Of a stretch of DNA of 64,000 nt, positions 26,851 through 35,760 are shown one piece after another. A program made the translations under genes and the position numbers. Origin of the DNA: Porticoccus litoralis (GTDB taxonomy: Bacteria; Pseudomonadota; Gammaproteobacteria; Pseudomonadales; Porticoccaceae); NCBI RefSeq assembly GCF_030676955.1, contig NZ_JAUUUU010000001.1, positions 248,001 through 312,000 on the forward strand, given 5' to 3'. The notes below the pieces were generated by a model that was not told the origin of the DNA, did no database searches, and saw only the letters and a list, made by a program, of their open reading frames with translations. The first letter of the stretch is position 1. Each line of letters begins with the position of its first letter.

Positions 26851-27675
26851 ATGCAACAAGAAATCGAACAAATCCAGGCCATATACAACACCATCGTTGA
26901 ATTTTTCGTCACCTACAGCTTCCAGTTAGTGGGCGCACTGATCATTTTCCTGATTGGCTCAATTGTCGCCAACAAACTATCCCGCATGGTACTCGCCCTA
27001 TGCGAGAAAAAAGAGCTGGATATCACGCTCAGTCGTTTTATTTCCAGCTTTGTGAAAATCATTATTCTCGTGGGTGTCGCCATCATCGCCCTTGGCAAAA
27101 TAGGCATCAGCGTCACGCCCTTTGTCGCAGCCATCGGTGCTCTATCTCTGGGTGCTGGCTTGGCAGTTCAGGGGCTTCTGTCCAACTACGGTGCCGGTCT
27201 CAATATTATTATCACCCGACCTTTTGTGGTGGGAGACACCATCAAGGTGCAGGGGGAGACAGGATTGGTAGATGAGGTACACCTGGCCTACACCGTACTC
27301 AGGGACGAAGATGATGTCAGGATCACCATTCCCAACCGACATATTGTGGGTGAAATTATCCATAACTCTGCTGAAAACATGCTGGCCGAAACCACGGTAG
27401 GTGTCAGCTACGATTCTGACCCCCAGCAGGTCATCGGGATATTAAAAAAAGTGCTAGAGCAGCAGGGTGTCAGTTCAAACCGCGAACCACTAATTGGCAT
27501 CGACAATTTTGGCGACAGCAGCATCAATTTCGGAGTGCGCTTCTGGGTGCCGACCCAGAGCTTCCACGAAACCCGATTTAAAGTGAACAACGCCATCTTT
27601 GAAGCACTGAGGCAGGCCGGCATCACTATCCCCTTCCCGCAACGGGAAGTGCGCATGCTGGGGGAAAAACACTAG
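26851..27675 (+). CDS. Small-conductance mechanosensitive channel (MscS type)
   Basis: 274 residues, compact MscS. Three membrane helices: FQLVGALIIFLIGSIVANKL, FVKIIILVGVAIIALGKI, and the pore-lining VAAIGALSLGAGLAVQGLLS rich in Gly/Ala. A cytoplasmic beta domain follows (RPFVVGDTIKVQGETGLVDE, TIPNRHIVGEIIHN). It releases solutes on hypo-osmotic shock. AAGGAG lies upstream of the ATG. Single-gene unit, divergent from the peptidase–cysE–dgkA group. Confidence 0.93.
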   Translation: MQQEIEQIQAIYNTIVEFFVTYSFQLVGALIIFLIGSIVANKLSRMVLALCEKKELDITLSRFISSFVKIIILVGVAIIALGKIGISVTPFVAAIGALSLGAGLAVQGLLSNYGAGLNIIITRPFVVGDTIKVQGETGLVDEVHLAYTVLRDEDDVRITIPNRHIVGEIIHNSAENMLAETTVGVSYDSDPQQVIGILKKVLEQQGVSSNREPLIGIDNFGDSSINFGVRFWVPTQSFHETRFKVNNAIFEALRQAGITIPFPQREVRMLGEKH

Positions 27676-27690
27676 TCTGGCAGATCCTGT

Positions 27691-28455
27691 TTACGATGGA
27701 GTGGCATCACCATCTTGCAGGCTTTCGGGTTCTCGCCAGGTAACCTGGTGAGGATCGAAGCCTGATGCCAGTGTCGGTTTAACAATCATGAAATAGGGTG
27801 ACAGGTCAAAGTCGCGGGGTGCATAGAGACTGTGATGGCGGATATGCAAAAATTCCTGGTGGATTTCTTCCATATCCGTATCAAAGCGCCTCTCTACAGT
27901 GACCTCCGGCAAAATCGGGTACCGAATTGACTGAAAAGCCTGAGCTATCAAAGATGAACAGATGGCCCTGGTAGGATCACCACTGCCCAGCGCTAACATC
28001 CGCCGTCGCCATCGATTGGGTATAGGCGGTGTCTGAATCAGGTAGCGCATCAGATCGATAATGTTTTTCAGATCGTACTGGTGCCCCAGGCGCTCCAGAG
28101 CATACCCCAACAATCGTTGAATTTCGTCGGCATCCAGTTTGACCGGACGGCAGATTCGGGTCTGAAGATGCTGAAAGTGACTCAGGTGAACCAGCCTTAC
28201 CCCCTCCTGGACATCTGCTTCGACCAGCATGCCCTCCTGTCCTTGGTAATCACCAACGTACAGTGCCGCATGGGACCAGGTCGATTGGGTGAGATATTTG
28301 ATAGCCAGGCTGAAACGACTGACGCCTTCCACCAGTAAAACGTCACCCGGCTGAATGGTACTAGCAAGAAGGTGCGGACGGCTGGGTACTGTACTTAGAT
28401 ATCGCGGCTCGGACAGCTTGCGCGCCAGCCAGCGACCAATGCGCTCCAATACCAC
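27691..28455 (-). CDS. YiiX/YebB-like NlpC/P60-type cysteine hydrolase
   Basis: 254 residues. The permuted papain-like order is seen: an early histidine (STWSHAALYVGD at about 58–70), then the cysteine (RAICSSLIAQAFQSI near 170). IQPGDVLLVEG and ADVQEGV are also typical. Such proteins are thought to be cysteine hydrolases acting on lipids or peptides, substrate unknown. No signal peptide; N-terminal amphipathic stretch. Lies 15 bases after the lipoprotein gene, probably the same transcript. Confidence 0.82.
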   Translation of the reverse strand: MVLERIGRWLARKLSEPRYLSTVPSRPHLLASTIQPGDVLLVEGVSRFSLAIKYLTQSTWSHAALYVGDYQGQEGMLVEADVQEGVRLVHLSHFQHLQTRICRPVKLDADEIQRLLGYALERLGHQYDLKNIIDLMRYLIQTPPIPNRWRRRMLALGSGDPTRAICSSLIAQAFQSIRYPILPEVTVERRFDTDMEEIHQEFLHIRHHSLYAPRDFDLSPYFMIVKPTLASGFDPHQVTWREPESLQDGDATPS

Positions 28456-28470
28456 GTCGGGCCTCTCCCG

Positions 28471-28938
28471 CTATTTAACGCCGTATTTGCCCAGGTCAAT
28501 GGAGCCGGACTCGACTACGGTGACGGGGAATCGCCACCATCCCAAGTTAATACGCGCCTCCAATTCAAATTCCACAGCTTGAGTGGAGTCTTCCATGAAG
28601 GCACCGATAATTTTCAGGCCACTAATGAGGTTTGCTGACGCTGGCACTTTGACCATTGACTGACCGTAAGCGGGCAACGGACGCAGGCCGCCGGAAACGC
28701 CACTAATCAGCTTCTGTCCCTGAAGCTTGAGGTTGTATGACATACCGGAAATGTTCAGCTCGTGAGCCGTGGGGTTGGTCACCTGCAAGGTAATCAGGAA
28801 ATTCTGTTGAAGTCCATCATGGGAGCCGGGTTGCACGTTCACTAGATGTACTTCCGGCTTCTGGGACGTGGATAACAGGGCGCAACCAGAGAGCATGCAT
28901 AGCATCACAAGCCATCCGACCAGTCTGAGTTGGCGCAT
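28471..28938 (-). CDS. LEA type 2 family lipoprotein
   Basis: 155 residues. Lipoprotein signal: LVGWLVMLCMLSGCALLS, lipobox LSGC, with the lipidated Cys at about 19. The rest is a water-stress/LEA14-type beta domain: LQVTNPTAHELNISGMSYNL, VSGGLRPLPAYGQSMVKVP. Such proteins are periplasm-facing outer-membrane lipoproteins of poorly known function. Just upstream of the YiiX-like gene. Confidence 0.86.
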   Translation of the reverse strand: MRQLRLVGWLVMLCMLSGCALLSTSQKPEVHLVNVQPGSHDGLQQNFLITLQVTNPTAHELNISGMSYNLKLQGQKLISGVSGGLRPLPAYGQSMVKVPASANLISGLKIIGAFMEDSTQAVEFELEARINLGWWRFPVTVVESGSIDLGKYGVK

Positions 28939-29280
28939 TCAAACCCCCTGTTTAATCCGCTTTGCTGTTCAGGCCGATTGGCCAGATTAATAGCCGACAT
29001 GATTAATGACAACGTTAGTCCACGGATGTTGCCGTAAAAAAACAAGTCTCGCCACTTAATTTATACCGCTGTTTCTGTCGCCAAGCCCTAAACCCGAGAT
29101 CAACGACTGTCCTAACACCTCTGTGGACAACAGTGCGCGTACCAACCTCGCGGTTTTGCTAGAATCTGCCCGCTTGAAAGTGCAATCCAAAATAAAAGTC
29201 ACCGCGAGCCATTGAATTTTTTGCGGGAGATCGCATCTTATAAGGTGCCAATTGTCGACACCACAACGAGGAGAGTTAGC

Positions 29281-30174
29281 GTGTTACGAATCGGTTTATT
29301 CATAGGCACCAACATTGCCATACTCCTGCTGTTCAGCATCGTGTTCAAGATGCTGGGGCTGGAGCACTACCTGGCATCCCAGGGTATCTATACCAATCTC
29401 GGTGGGTTGCTCGTCATGTGCGGCCTGTTCGGCTTTGGCGGTTCCTTTGTCTCCCTGCTGATATCCAAGTGGATGGCAAAGATGAGTACCGGCACTAAAC
29501 TCATCGAGCAACCCCGGACACCGGACGAACGCTGGCTGATGGAAACCGTCAGTGATCTGGCCAACAAAGCCGGTATCGGCATGCCGGAAGTAGGTATTTT
29601 TCCAGCACAGCAATCGAATGCGTTTGCCACAGGTTGGAACAAGAACAACGCACTGGTAGCTGTCAGCGAAGGTCTTCTGCACCGCTTCGACAAGGAAGAA
29701 GTGCGCGCCGTCCTGGCCCATGAAATTGGCCACGTTGCCAACGGCGATATGGTCACCCTGTCCCTGGTTCAGGGTGTGCTGAACACCTTCGTGATGTTCT
29801 GTGCCCGTATTCTGGGCTCCATCATCGACAAGGCGGTGTTCAAAAATGAACGCGGCTACGGCATCGGTTACTTTGTCACCGTGATGGTATTACAGGTCAT
29901 ACTGGGTATTTTCGCCTCCATGATCGTCATGTGGTTTTCACGCTGGCGGGAATTCCGCGCCGACGCTGCCGGTGCGCATCTGGCCGGCCGCGGTGCGATG
30001 ATTTCTGCGCTGCAACGCCTGCAGGAAGAAACCCAGGCCCATGTCCCCAACCAGATGCCCGACACACTGACCGCCTTCGGCATCTCCAGTGGCTGGAAAC
30101 AGCACGCGACTCGCCTGTTCATGTCTCACCCGCCACTGGATGAGCGTATTGAAGCCCTGCGCCGGGGCGTTTGA
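29281..30174 (+). CDS. htpX: Membrane metalloprotease HtpX
   Basis: 297 residues from the GTG at 29281, with GGAG 7 bases upstream; the longer frame from 29212 adds residues unlike the family. Two N-terminal membrane helices (LFIGTNIAILLLFSIVFKML, then LGGLLVMCGLFGFGG), the zinc motif LAHEIGHVANGDM, and two further hydrophobic segments including VTVMVLQVILGIFASMIVMW. It degrades misfolded inner-membrane proteins. Its stop overlaps the Rieske gene start (TGATG). Confidence 0.95.
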   Translation: MLRIGLFIGTNIAILLLFSIVFKMLGLEHYLASQGIYTNLGGLLVMCGLFGFGGSFVSLLISKWMAKMSTGTKLIEQPRTPDERWLMETVSDLANKAGIGMPEVGIFPAQQSNAFATGWNKNNALVAVSEGLLHRFDKEEVRAVLAHEIGHVANGDMVTLSLVQGVLNTFVMFCARILGSIIDKAVFKNERGYGIGYFVTVMVLQVILGIFASMIVMWFSRWREFRADAAGAHLAGRGAMISALQRLQEETQAHVPNQMPDTLTAFGISSGWKQHATRLFMSHPPLDERIEALRRGV

Positions 30175-30515
30175 TGACGGCCAGTCCTCTCTGCCGCCTG
30201 GAAGACATACCCAACCCAGGCGGCATTGACCTGGAGATTGAGGGCGAGGCCTGCTTTGCCGTACGTCGCGGACAATCAGTACAGGTTTTTCGCAACAGTT
30301 GCCCCCATATCGGGGCGCCCCTCAACCTGATACCAGGCCAGTTTCTGGATCTGGAAAAAGAATATATTCAGTGCAGCACCCATGGTGCCCTTTTTGAAAT
30401 AGACAGCGGCCTCTGTGTGGCAGGCCCCTGCCACAACCAATCTCTAAAGGCCAAATCCTGCACACTGATTAATGGCGAGGTCTACCTCGCGGACGATCTG
30501 GAAAGATCTCGTTAA
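30174..30515 (+). CDS. Rieske [2Fe-2S] domain protein
   Basis: 113 residues, a single Rieske domain. The cluster ligands are NSCPHIGAP (Cys, His) near 42–50 and QCSTHGALFEI (Cys, His) near 64–74. No membrane helix or signal, so cytoplasmic. It overlaps the htpX stop by one base and may be a ferredoxin-like electron carrier or assembly partner; the redox partner is unknown. The next gene, hslV, starts 87 bases later. Confidence 0.9.
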   Translation: MTASPLCRLEDIPNPGGIDLEIEGEACFAVRRGQSVQVFRNSCPHIGAPLNLIPGQFLDLEKEYIQCSTHGALFEIDSGLCVAGPCHNQSLKAKSCTLINGEVYLADDLERSR

Positions 30516-30602
30516 TCAGCGAGTTTAACCATTGAATTCACCGGCTACGCCCCCATCTATCGACTCAGGCAGCTACCCAGAACAAATCCACAGGAGATTC
30601 TT

Positions 30603-31142
30603 TTGGAACAATATCGAGGCACCACCATTCTTTCCGTACGTCGCAACGGCAAGGTAGTTATCGGTGGCGACGGCCAGGTGACCCTGGGCAACACCGTCAT
30701 GAAAGGCAATGCGCGCAAAGTTCGTCGCTTGCACAATGATCAGGTCATCGCGGGCTTTGCCGGTGGTACAGCCGATGCCTTTACCCTGTTTGAACGCTTT
30801 GAAGCCAAACTGGAGCAGCACCGGGGTAACCTGACCCGGGCAGCGGTAGAGCTGGCCAAAGACTGGCGTTCTGACCGCATTCTGAGAAAGCTCGAGGCAT
30901 TACTGGCTGTGGCCGACAAGGAGGCCTCCCTGATCATCACTGGCAACGGCGATGTGATCCAACCTGAAAATGACTTGATCGCCATCGGCTCCGGCGGGGC
31001 CTTCGCCCAGTCTGCGGCCCGAGCTCTATTGGAAAATACCGAGCTCGACGCAAAATCCATTGTCGAAAAAGGCCTGGAAATCGCTGGCGATATCTGCATC
31101 TACACAAACCACAATCGCACCATCGAAGAACTGGATTACTGA
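30603..31142 (+). CDS. hslV: ATP-dependent protease HslV (ClpQ) subunit
   Basis: 179 residues. Starts with TTG, with AGGAG 6 bases before it. The product reads MEQYRGTTILSVRR, so the catalytic threonine would be Thr7, after a six-residue propeptide, rather than directly after Met as in E. coli. KVVIGGDGQVTLGNTVMKGN, GFAGGTADAFTLFERFE and AIGSGGAFAQSAARALLEN are typical. HslV forms the proteolytic double ring with HslU. The hslU start is about 105 bases downstream. Confidence 0.96.
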   Translation: MEQYRGTTILSVRRNGKVVIGGDGQVTLGNTVMKGNARKVRRLHNDQVIAGFAGGTADAFTLFERFEAKLEQHRGNLTRAAVELAKDWRSDRILRKLEALLAVADKEASLIITGNGDVIQPENDLIAIGSGGAFAQSAARALLENTELDAKSIVEKGLEIAGDICIYTNHNRTIEELDY

Positions 31143-31246
31143 TCAATGCCAAAGGTGGTACCCCCCCTTAGCATTGATTGAAAAGTTATTTCCGGCCCAG
31201 CACAGACACACCAGATGATGCGGCCGGTATCAGAGAGATTTACAGC

Positions 31247-32572
31247 ATGTCCAATATGACTCCCCGAGAAATTGTTCACGAACTGGACCGCCATATTATC
31301 GGCCAGGATGCCGCCAAACGGGCCGTGGCCATCGCCCTGCGAAATCGCTGGCGGCGCATGCAGCTTGAACCCGAGCTGCGCAACGAAGTAACCCCTAAAA
31401 ATATTTTGATGATCGGTCCCACGGGGGTCGGCAAAACCGAAATCGCCCGCCGCTTGGCGCGACTGGCCAACGCCCCATTCGTCAAGGTTGAAGCGACCAA
31501 ATTTACTGAGGTCGGCTATGTGGGCAAAGATGTGGAATCCATTATCCGCGACCTGGTTGAAACCTCCGTCAAACTATTGCGCGAAAGTGAAATGCACAAG
31601 GTTCAGCAACGGGCAATGGATGCTGCCGAGGAACTGGTTCTCGACGCTCTGTTGCCACCTGCCAGGGACGGGGAATCCAGTGAGGCAGAGTCCAGTACCC
31701 GCCAGGTTTTCCGCAAGAAACTGCGTCAGGGCGAACTGGATGACAAGGAGATTGAAATTGATATCAGCGCCACTCCCATGGGCGTTGAAATCATGGCGCC
31801 CCCCGGCATGGAAGAAATGACCAATCAGTTGCAAAACATGTTTTCCAATCTGGGCAAAGACAAAAAGCAGCGTAAAAAGGTCACTGTAGCCCAGGCGATG
31901 AAACAACTGACCGAAGAGCAGGCTGCAAGCATGGTCAACGAAGAGGAGCTGAAAGTTCGCGCTGTGGAATCGGCCGAACAAAACGGCATCGTCTTTATCG
32001 ACGAGATCGACAAGGTCGCCAAACGCGGCGAGACCTCCGGCGCCGATGTCTCCCGTGAGGGCGTACAACGGGATCTGCTGCCACTGATTGAAGGCAGCAC
32101 CGTCACCACCAAGTACGGCATGATCAAGACCGACCACATACTGTTCATTGCCTCAGGGGCATTCCATTTTTCGAAACCCTCTGACCTGATCCCCGAGCTA
32201 CAGGGCAGACTGCCCATTCGTGTGGAGCTGCAGTCCCTCAGCAGCGAGGATTTTGAGCGCATTCTCACCGAACCCAACGCCTCCCTCACCGAGCAGTACA
32301 GGGAGCTACTGGCGACAGAAGCGTTAAACGTCAACTTCCAGCCGGACGGTGTTAAACGCATTGCGGAGATTGCCTTTGAGGTCAATGAACGCACGGAAAA
32401 TATTGGCGCCCGACGCCTGCACACACTGATGGAGAGGCTGCTGGAAGACATTTCTTTCGAGGCATCGGATCGGGGTGGACAAGACGAGCCCGTGAATATT
32501 GATGCGGCATTTGTTGACCAGCAGCTCACGGAAATATCCCGAGATGAGGACCTGTCTCGGTTTATTCTCTAA
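31247..32572 (+). CDS. hslU: HslU ATPase subunit of HslUV protease
   Basis: 441 residues from the ATG at 31247, giving MSNMTPREIVHELDRHIIGQ; the frame upstream to 31178 is not family-like. Walker A GPTGVGKTEIARRLA at about 57–71, the long I-domain insertion (about 110–240), Walker B GIVFIDEIDK, and the sensor region SERTENIGARRL-like near 395. Unfolds substrates for HslV. Operon hslV–hslU, with DUF971 following. Confidence 0.97.
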   Translation: MSNMTPREIVHELDRHIIGQDAAKRAVAIALRNRWRRMQLEPELRNEVTPKNILMIGPTGVGKTEIARRLARLANAPFVKVEATKFTEVGYVGKDVESIIRDLVETSVKLLRESEMHKVQQRAMDAAEELVLDALLPPARDGESSEAESSTRQVFRKKLRQGELDDKEIEIDISATPMGVEIMAPPGMEEMTNQLQNMFSNLGKDKKQRKKVTVAQAMKQLTEEQAASMVNEEELKVRAVESAEQNGIVFIDEIDKVAKRGETSGADVSREGVQRDLLPLIEGSTVTTKYGMIKTDHILFIASGAFHFSKPSDLIPELQGRLPIRVELQSLSSEDFERILTEPNASLTEQYRELLATEALNVNFQPDGVKRIAEIAFEVNERTENIGARRLHTLMERLLEDISFEASDRGGQDEPVNIDAAFVDQQLTEISRDEDLSRFIL

Positions 32573-32612
32573 TTCAATGCTCTCTGCTCATCAAACGTAA
32601 AGGCAAATCATT

Positions 32613-33008
32613 GTGTTGCCCAATAAAGTAAAAGTTGGCAAGGAAGATGGCAGCCTCACCCTGGAGTATCCGGATGGGGCATGCTTTACCATGTCGGGTG
32701 AATACCTGAGGGTTCATTCACCCAGTGCGGAGGTGAAAGGACATGGTCCCGGACAGGAAGTACTTCAGCACGGTAAGCAGGGTGTGCGGGTCACGGGGGC
32801 TGCTGCCTCCGGCAACTACGCCCTGACACTGACATTCAGTGACGGCCATAACAGTGGCATCTTCAGCTGGGATTACCTGAGAGATCTCGCCCAAAACCAT
32901 GAACAGTACTGGCAACATTACCTCGACAAGCTGACCCAATCGGGGAGATTTCGAGATGCCAACACCCAACCCGTAAAGCTAATGGACCCGCGCAGTCCAA
33001 AAAACTAG
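32613..33008 (+). CDS. DUF971 (GBBH-like N-terminal domain) protein
   Basis: 131 residues with GTG start. DUF971 domain: SLTLEYPDGACFTMSGEYLR, AEVKGHG, GNYALTLTFSDGHNSGIFSW. It resembles the N-terminal metal-binding domain of gamma-butyrobetaine hydroxylase and is often found alone. Function unknown. In Pseudomonas the same family follows hslU, as here. Confidence 0.9.
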   Translation: MLPNKVKVGKEDGSLTLEYPDGACFTMSGEYLRVHSPSAEVKGHGPGQEVLQHGKQGVRVTGAAASGNYALTLTFSDGHNSGIFSWDYLRDLAQNHEQYWQHYLDKLTQSGRFRDANTQPVKLMDPRSPKN

Positions 33009-33062
33009 GCCTCAACGAACTTAACACTCCGTATCATTACAGTCGGAATCATCAGATTTCGC

Positions 33063-34334
33063 TCAACCAGCCTGTCGGTGCGCCGCTGCCAGAGCCTCTC
33101 GAAAGTCCGGGTGCGCAATATTGATAAGCTTTTCAGCCCGTTCCTTTAGACTGGCCCCGTATAAATGCGCCACACCAAACTCTGTGACCACGTAATCCAC
33201 TTGGGCTCGGGATGTCACCACCCCTGCACCACTGGCCAGGTGGCTAACGATGCGCGACCGCTTGCCTGACAACGCAGTGGCTGGCAAAGCGATGATGGAA
33301 CGCCCACCTTCTGACATCTGAGATCCGGTCACAAAATCCACCTGCCCGCCGAAGCCCGAGTAAACCCGGTCGCCGATGGAATCAGCACACACCTGGCCAC
33401 TCAAATCCACCTGGATCGCACTGTTGATAGACATCACCCGGGGGTTTTTGCGAATCACTGCGGGATTGTTCACGTATTCAGTATCGAGAAAAACAACTTC
33501 GGTGTTGTCATCCACAAAGTCATACAACGCCCGTGAACCGAGCACGAAACTGGTGACTATTTTCCCCGGATGAACGACCTTATTGCTATTATCGACGACA
33601 CCCTTCTCCATCAACGGCAAGACACCACTGGAAAACATCTCCGTATGGATACCGAGATGTCGATGACCATCAAGATGGGCCAATACCGCATCCGGGATTG
33701 CCCCAATGCCCAACTGCAGGCAATCGCCATCGCGAATCAGCTCTGCAACCAGGCGTCCAATCTGCAAATGTGTCTGGTTGGGGGTTCCCACATCCAGACA
33801 GGGAATATCACTGTCAATTTCGACGGCGTAATCAATCGTGTCAAACGGAATAGCTGCATCACCATGGGTGCGAGGCATCTGCGGATTTATCTGTGCGATG
33901 ATCGTCTTGGCCACACTGGTGGCAGCCAGCGTGGCTTCCACCGACACCCCCAGGGAGCAATTGCCGTGGCGGTCCGGCGGCGATACCTGAATCAGAGCCA
34001 CATCCACCGGCTGGCGGCCATTGCGAAGCATTTTTGGTATTTCCGAAAGGAACATGGGCACATAATCCGCCTTGCCCTGATTCACCAACTCTCGCGTGCT
34101 GTGGCTGACAAAGTAGCAGCGGTTGCGCAGGTGTCCATCCAGCTCCGGCTGACAGACCGCTTCCGCGTGTTCCAGGTGCAGCTGTAACAGCTGGATATCC
34201 CTATGATCCTTTGCTTTTACTGCCAGGGCTTCCAGCATTTTATAAGGAGTTGCCGCCATGGAGTGGCACCAGATGCGGTCTGACGAGCGTATGGGGGCAA
34301 GAGCTGCTTCAGCGGTTGCACAGATAACGGGCAT
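33063..34334 (-). CDS. Acetyl-CoA hydrolase/transferase family (4-hydroxybutyrate CoA-transferase-like)
   Basis: 423 residues. Signature HTEMFSSGVLPLMEKGV at about 228–245, with the catalytic glutamate predicted in HTEMFSSG, and QVDFVTGSQMSEGGRSIIALPA. VVTEFGVAHLYGASLKERAE is the typical C-terminal motif. Family members move CoA between acetate, butyrate, 4-hydroxybutyrate and similar acids. Substrate not resolvable. Minus strand, alone; convergent with DUF971. Confidence 0.88.
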   Translation of the reverse strand: MPVICATAEAALAPIRSSDRIWCHSMAATPYKMLEALAVKAKDHRDIQLLQLHLEHAEAVCQPELDGHLRNRCYFVSHSTRELVNQGKADYVPMFLSEIPKMLRNGRQPVDVALIQVSPPDRHGNCSLGVSVEATLAATSVAKTIIAQINPQMPRTHGDAAIPFDTIDYAVEIDSDIPCLDVGTPNQTHLQIGRLVAELIRDGDCLQLGIGAIPDAVLAHLDGHRHLGIHTEMFSSGVLPLMEKGVVDNSNKVVHPGKIVTSFVLGSRALYDFVDDNTEVVFLDTEYVNNPAVIRKNPRVMSINSAIQVDLSGQVCADSIGDRVYSGFGGQVDFVTGSQMSEGGRSIIALPATALSGKRSRIVSHLASGAGVVTSRAQVDYVVTEFGVAHLYGASLKERAEKLINIAHPDFREALAAAHRQAG

Positions 34335-34864
34335 AGCGTTGTTTCTCTCTGAATGTCCGGGAAGTGATCGGGACCATTCTAATCTGAATATATGTCGTTT
34401 GGATGAACCCTGCGCCTCAACGTCAATGGTGAAGGGTTGGGTTAAGGTAACAAGGATAACCCCCCATCAGAAGGCTGTTCACAGGATCTGCTTGTTGCAG
34501 GCTGATATTTCTGCAAGTTTACCATCGAGCATATTCAGAATGTGGCGGCGAACCATTACACCCTGAACCTTACTCATCTTATGCACCATGGGATAACTCT
34601 TCGGTTTATCCAGTAACATTTGTTACGCCGGGCTCAGCGGGGCTTCATCAGGTGAGGCAAAGTATAAGCACATCACTGAGCATGCTGTCTTTAACTGAAG
34701 CTAGTCGCTGATTGGGCTGTTGTTCCCAACGGTATAGCGACATTTGACAAACTCCCACCGCAACTGGACTCAAGTACGTACGGCCGGTGACATCACTGAT
34801 ATAGCTTTTTCACCAATGTCGGTTGTTATCTCTGGGCAAGGGAAATATGATCAAAGACTCATAA
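34335..34864. other. Intergenic region between CoA-transferase and diguanylate cyclase
   Basis: A long, mostly non-coding gap. It must include the CoA-transferase promoter (minus). The only reading frame of note is the 46-codon minus-strand frame at 34479–34619, listed separately. No repeat or RNA gene was recognised. Confidence 0.4.
34479..34619 (-). CDS. Possible 46-residue small protein
   Basis: ATG to TGA, 46 residues, starting MLLDKPKSYPMVHKMSKVQG and ending SACNKQIL; basic, with a predicted helix around VRRHILNMLDGKLAEI. Codon choice looks coding-like, but there is no good ribosome site before the first ATG. Inner ATGs at residues 11 and 15 are alternative starts. Family unknown. It lies 144 bases upstream of the CoA-transferase gene on the same strand. 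Confidence 0.3.
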   Translation of the reverse strand: MLLDKPKSYPMVHKMSKVQGVMVRRHILNMLDGKLAEISACNKQIL

Positions 34865-34942
34865 AGTGATGAGTGCCGTTGCGCTTTCACGAAAAAATTC
34901 GATCTGCCCAGCAAGCTCCAGGTAACAGTACGTGTTGTCGGG

Positions 34943-35680
34943 GTGGTACTCGGCGCAGAATTTCTGGTCAGGGCTTTATATAACAGCCTGGCCCTTGAAT
35001 TGAGTACGTTCCAGGCATCAACACTGAACGCCTTTGCGCTGGTGGTGATTTCCACGCCGATAATTTATTTCTGGGTTGTGAAGCCCTATGTCAGCGCATA
35101 CCAGAATGCCCTGAACCAGATTGAATATATCTCCTGCCTCGACCCCCTGACCAAGCTGGCCAACCGGCGTCTCATCTCTGTGCATGTAGGAAAAACTCTG
35201 GCCAATGCTCAACGACACGGTCTGCACGGCGCCCTGATGGTGATGGATCTCGACGGTTTTAAACCCATTAACGACCGGCACGGCCACGAGGCCGGTGATG
35301 CGGTACTGGTGGAAATTGCCCAACGCCTGCAAGCCATCGTGCGCACGGAAGATATCGTCGGCCGGCTGGGAGGAGATGAATTTGTCGTCGTACTCAGCAA
35401 CCTGGGGAGACAATCGGATGAAGCGCTTGCTAGGTCAAAGTTCGTGGCAAAAAGACTCTTAGACGCTGTGGTAAAAACCGTCGAGTTCAACGGTGAAACA
35501 TTGAGTGTCTCTGCCAGTATTGGCATCCGCTTTATTGACCTCGACCCTAACATCACTGCCGATACACTGATCAATGAAGCCGATGCCGCCATGTATCAGG
35601 CAAAAAAAGCGGGAAAGCCCCGAGCCGTTATTTTCCGGGAGCAGATACTGTTGCCGGAAATGCACACCACCACATCCTGA
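34943..35680 (+). CDS. Membrane diguanylate cyclase (GGDEF), 5' end probably frameshifted
   Basis: 245 residues from the GTG at 34943. One membrane helix remains complete (NAFALVVISTPIIYFWVV), then a GGDEF domain: LDPLTKLANRR, DLDGFKPINDRHGHEAGD, RLGGDEFVVVL, with an inhibitory-site RTED five residues before GGDEF. It should make c-di-GMP. The open frame extends upstream without a normal start (about 34865 on). An ATG at 34869 in another frame would join it if a run of six A (34892–34897) had seven, giving a start MSAVALSRKKFDLPSKLQ and a first membrane helix. So either the N-terminus is lost or there is a one-base deletion or error. Confidence 0.8.
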   Translation: MVLGAEFLVRALYNSLALELSTFQASTLNAFALVVISTPIIYFWVVKPYVSAYQNALNQIEYISCLDPLTKLANRRLISVHVGKTLANAQRHGLHGALMVMDLDGFKPINDRHGHEAGDAVLVEIAQRLQAIVRTEDIVGRLGGDEFVVVLSNLGRQSDEALARSKFVAKRLLDAVVKTVEFNGETLSVSASIGIRFIDLDPNITADTLINEADAAMYQAKKAGKPRAVIFREQILLPEMHTTTS

Positions 35681-35760
35681 CTGACACAATTCTGACATCA
35701 GTCCATCAAAAAATTGTCATCAAACCGTTATACGCTGGCAGAAAAGGAGCAGAGCCAGTC

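Noticed and set aside
34258..34566. 102-codon plus-strand frame over the CoA-transferase start
   Set aside because: Overlaps the real gene antisense and runs into the gap without coding character.
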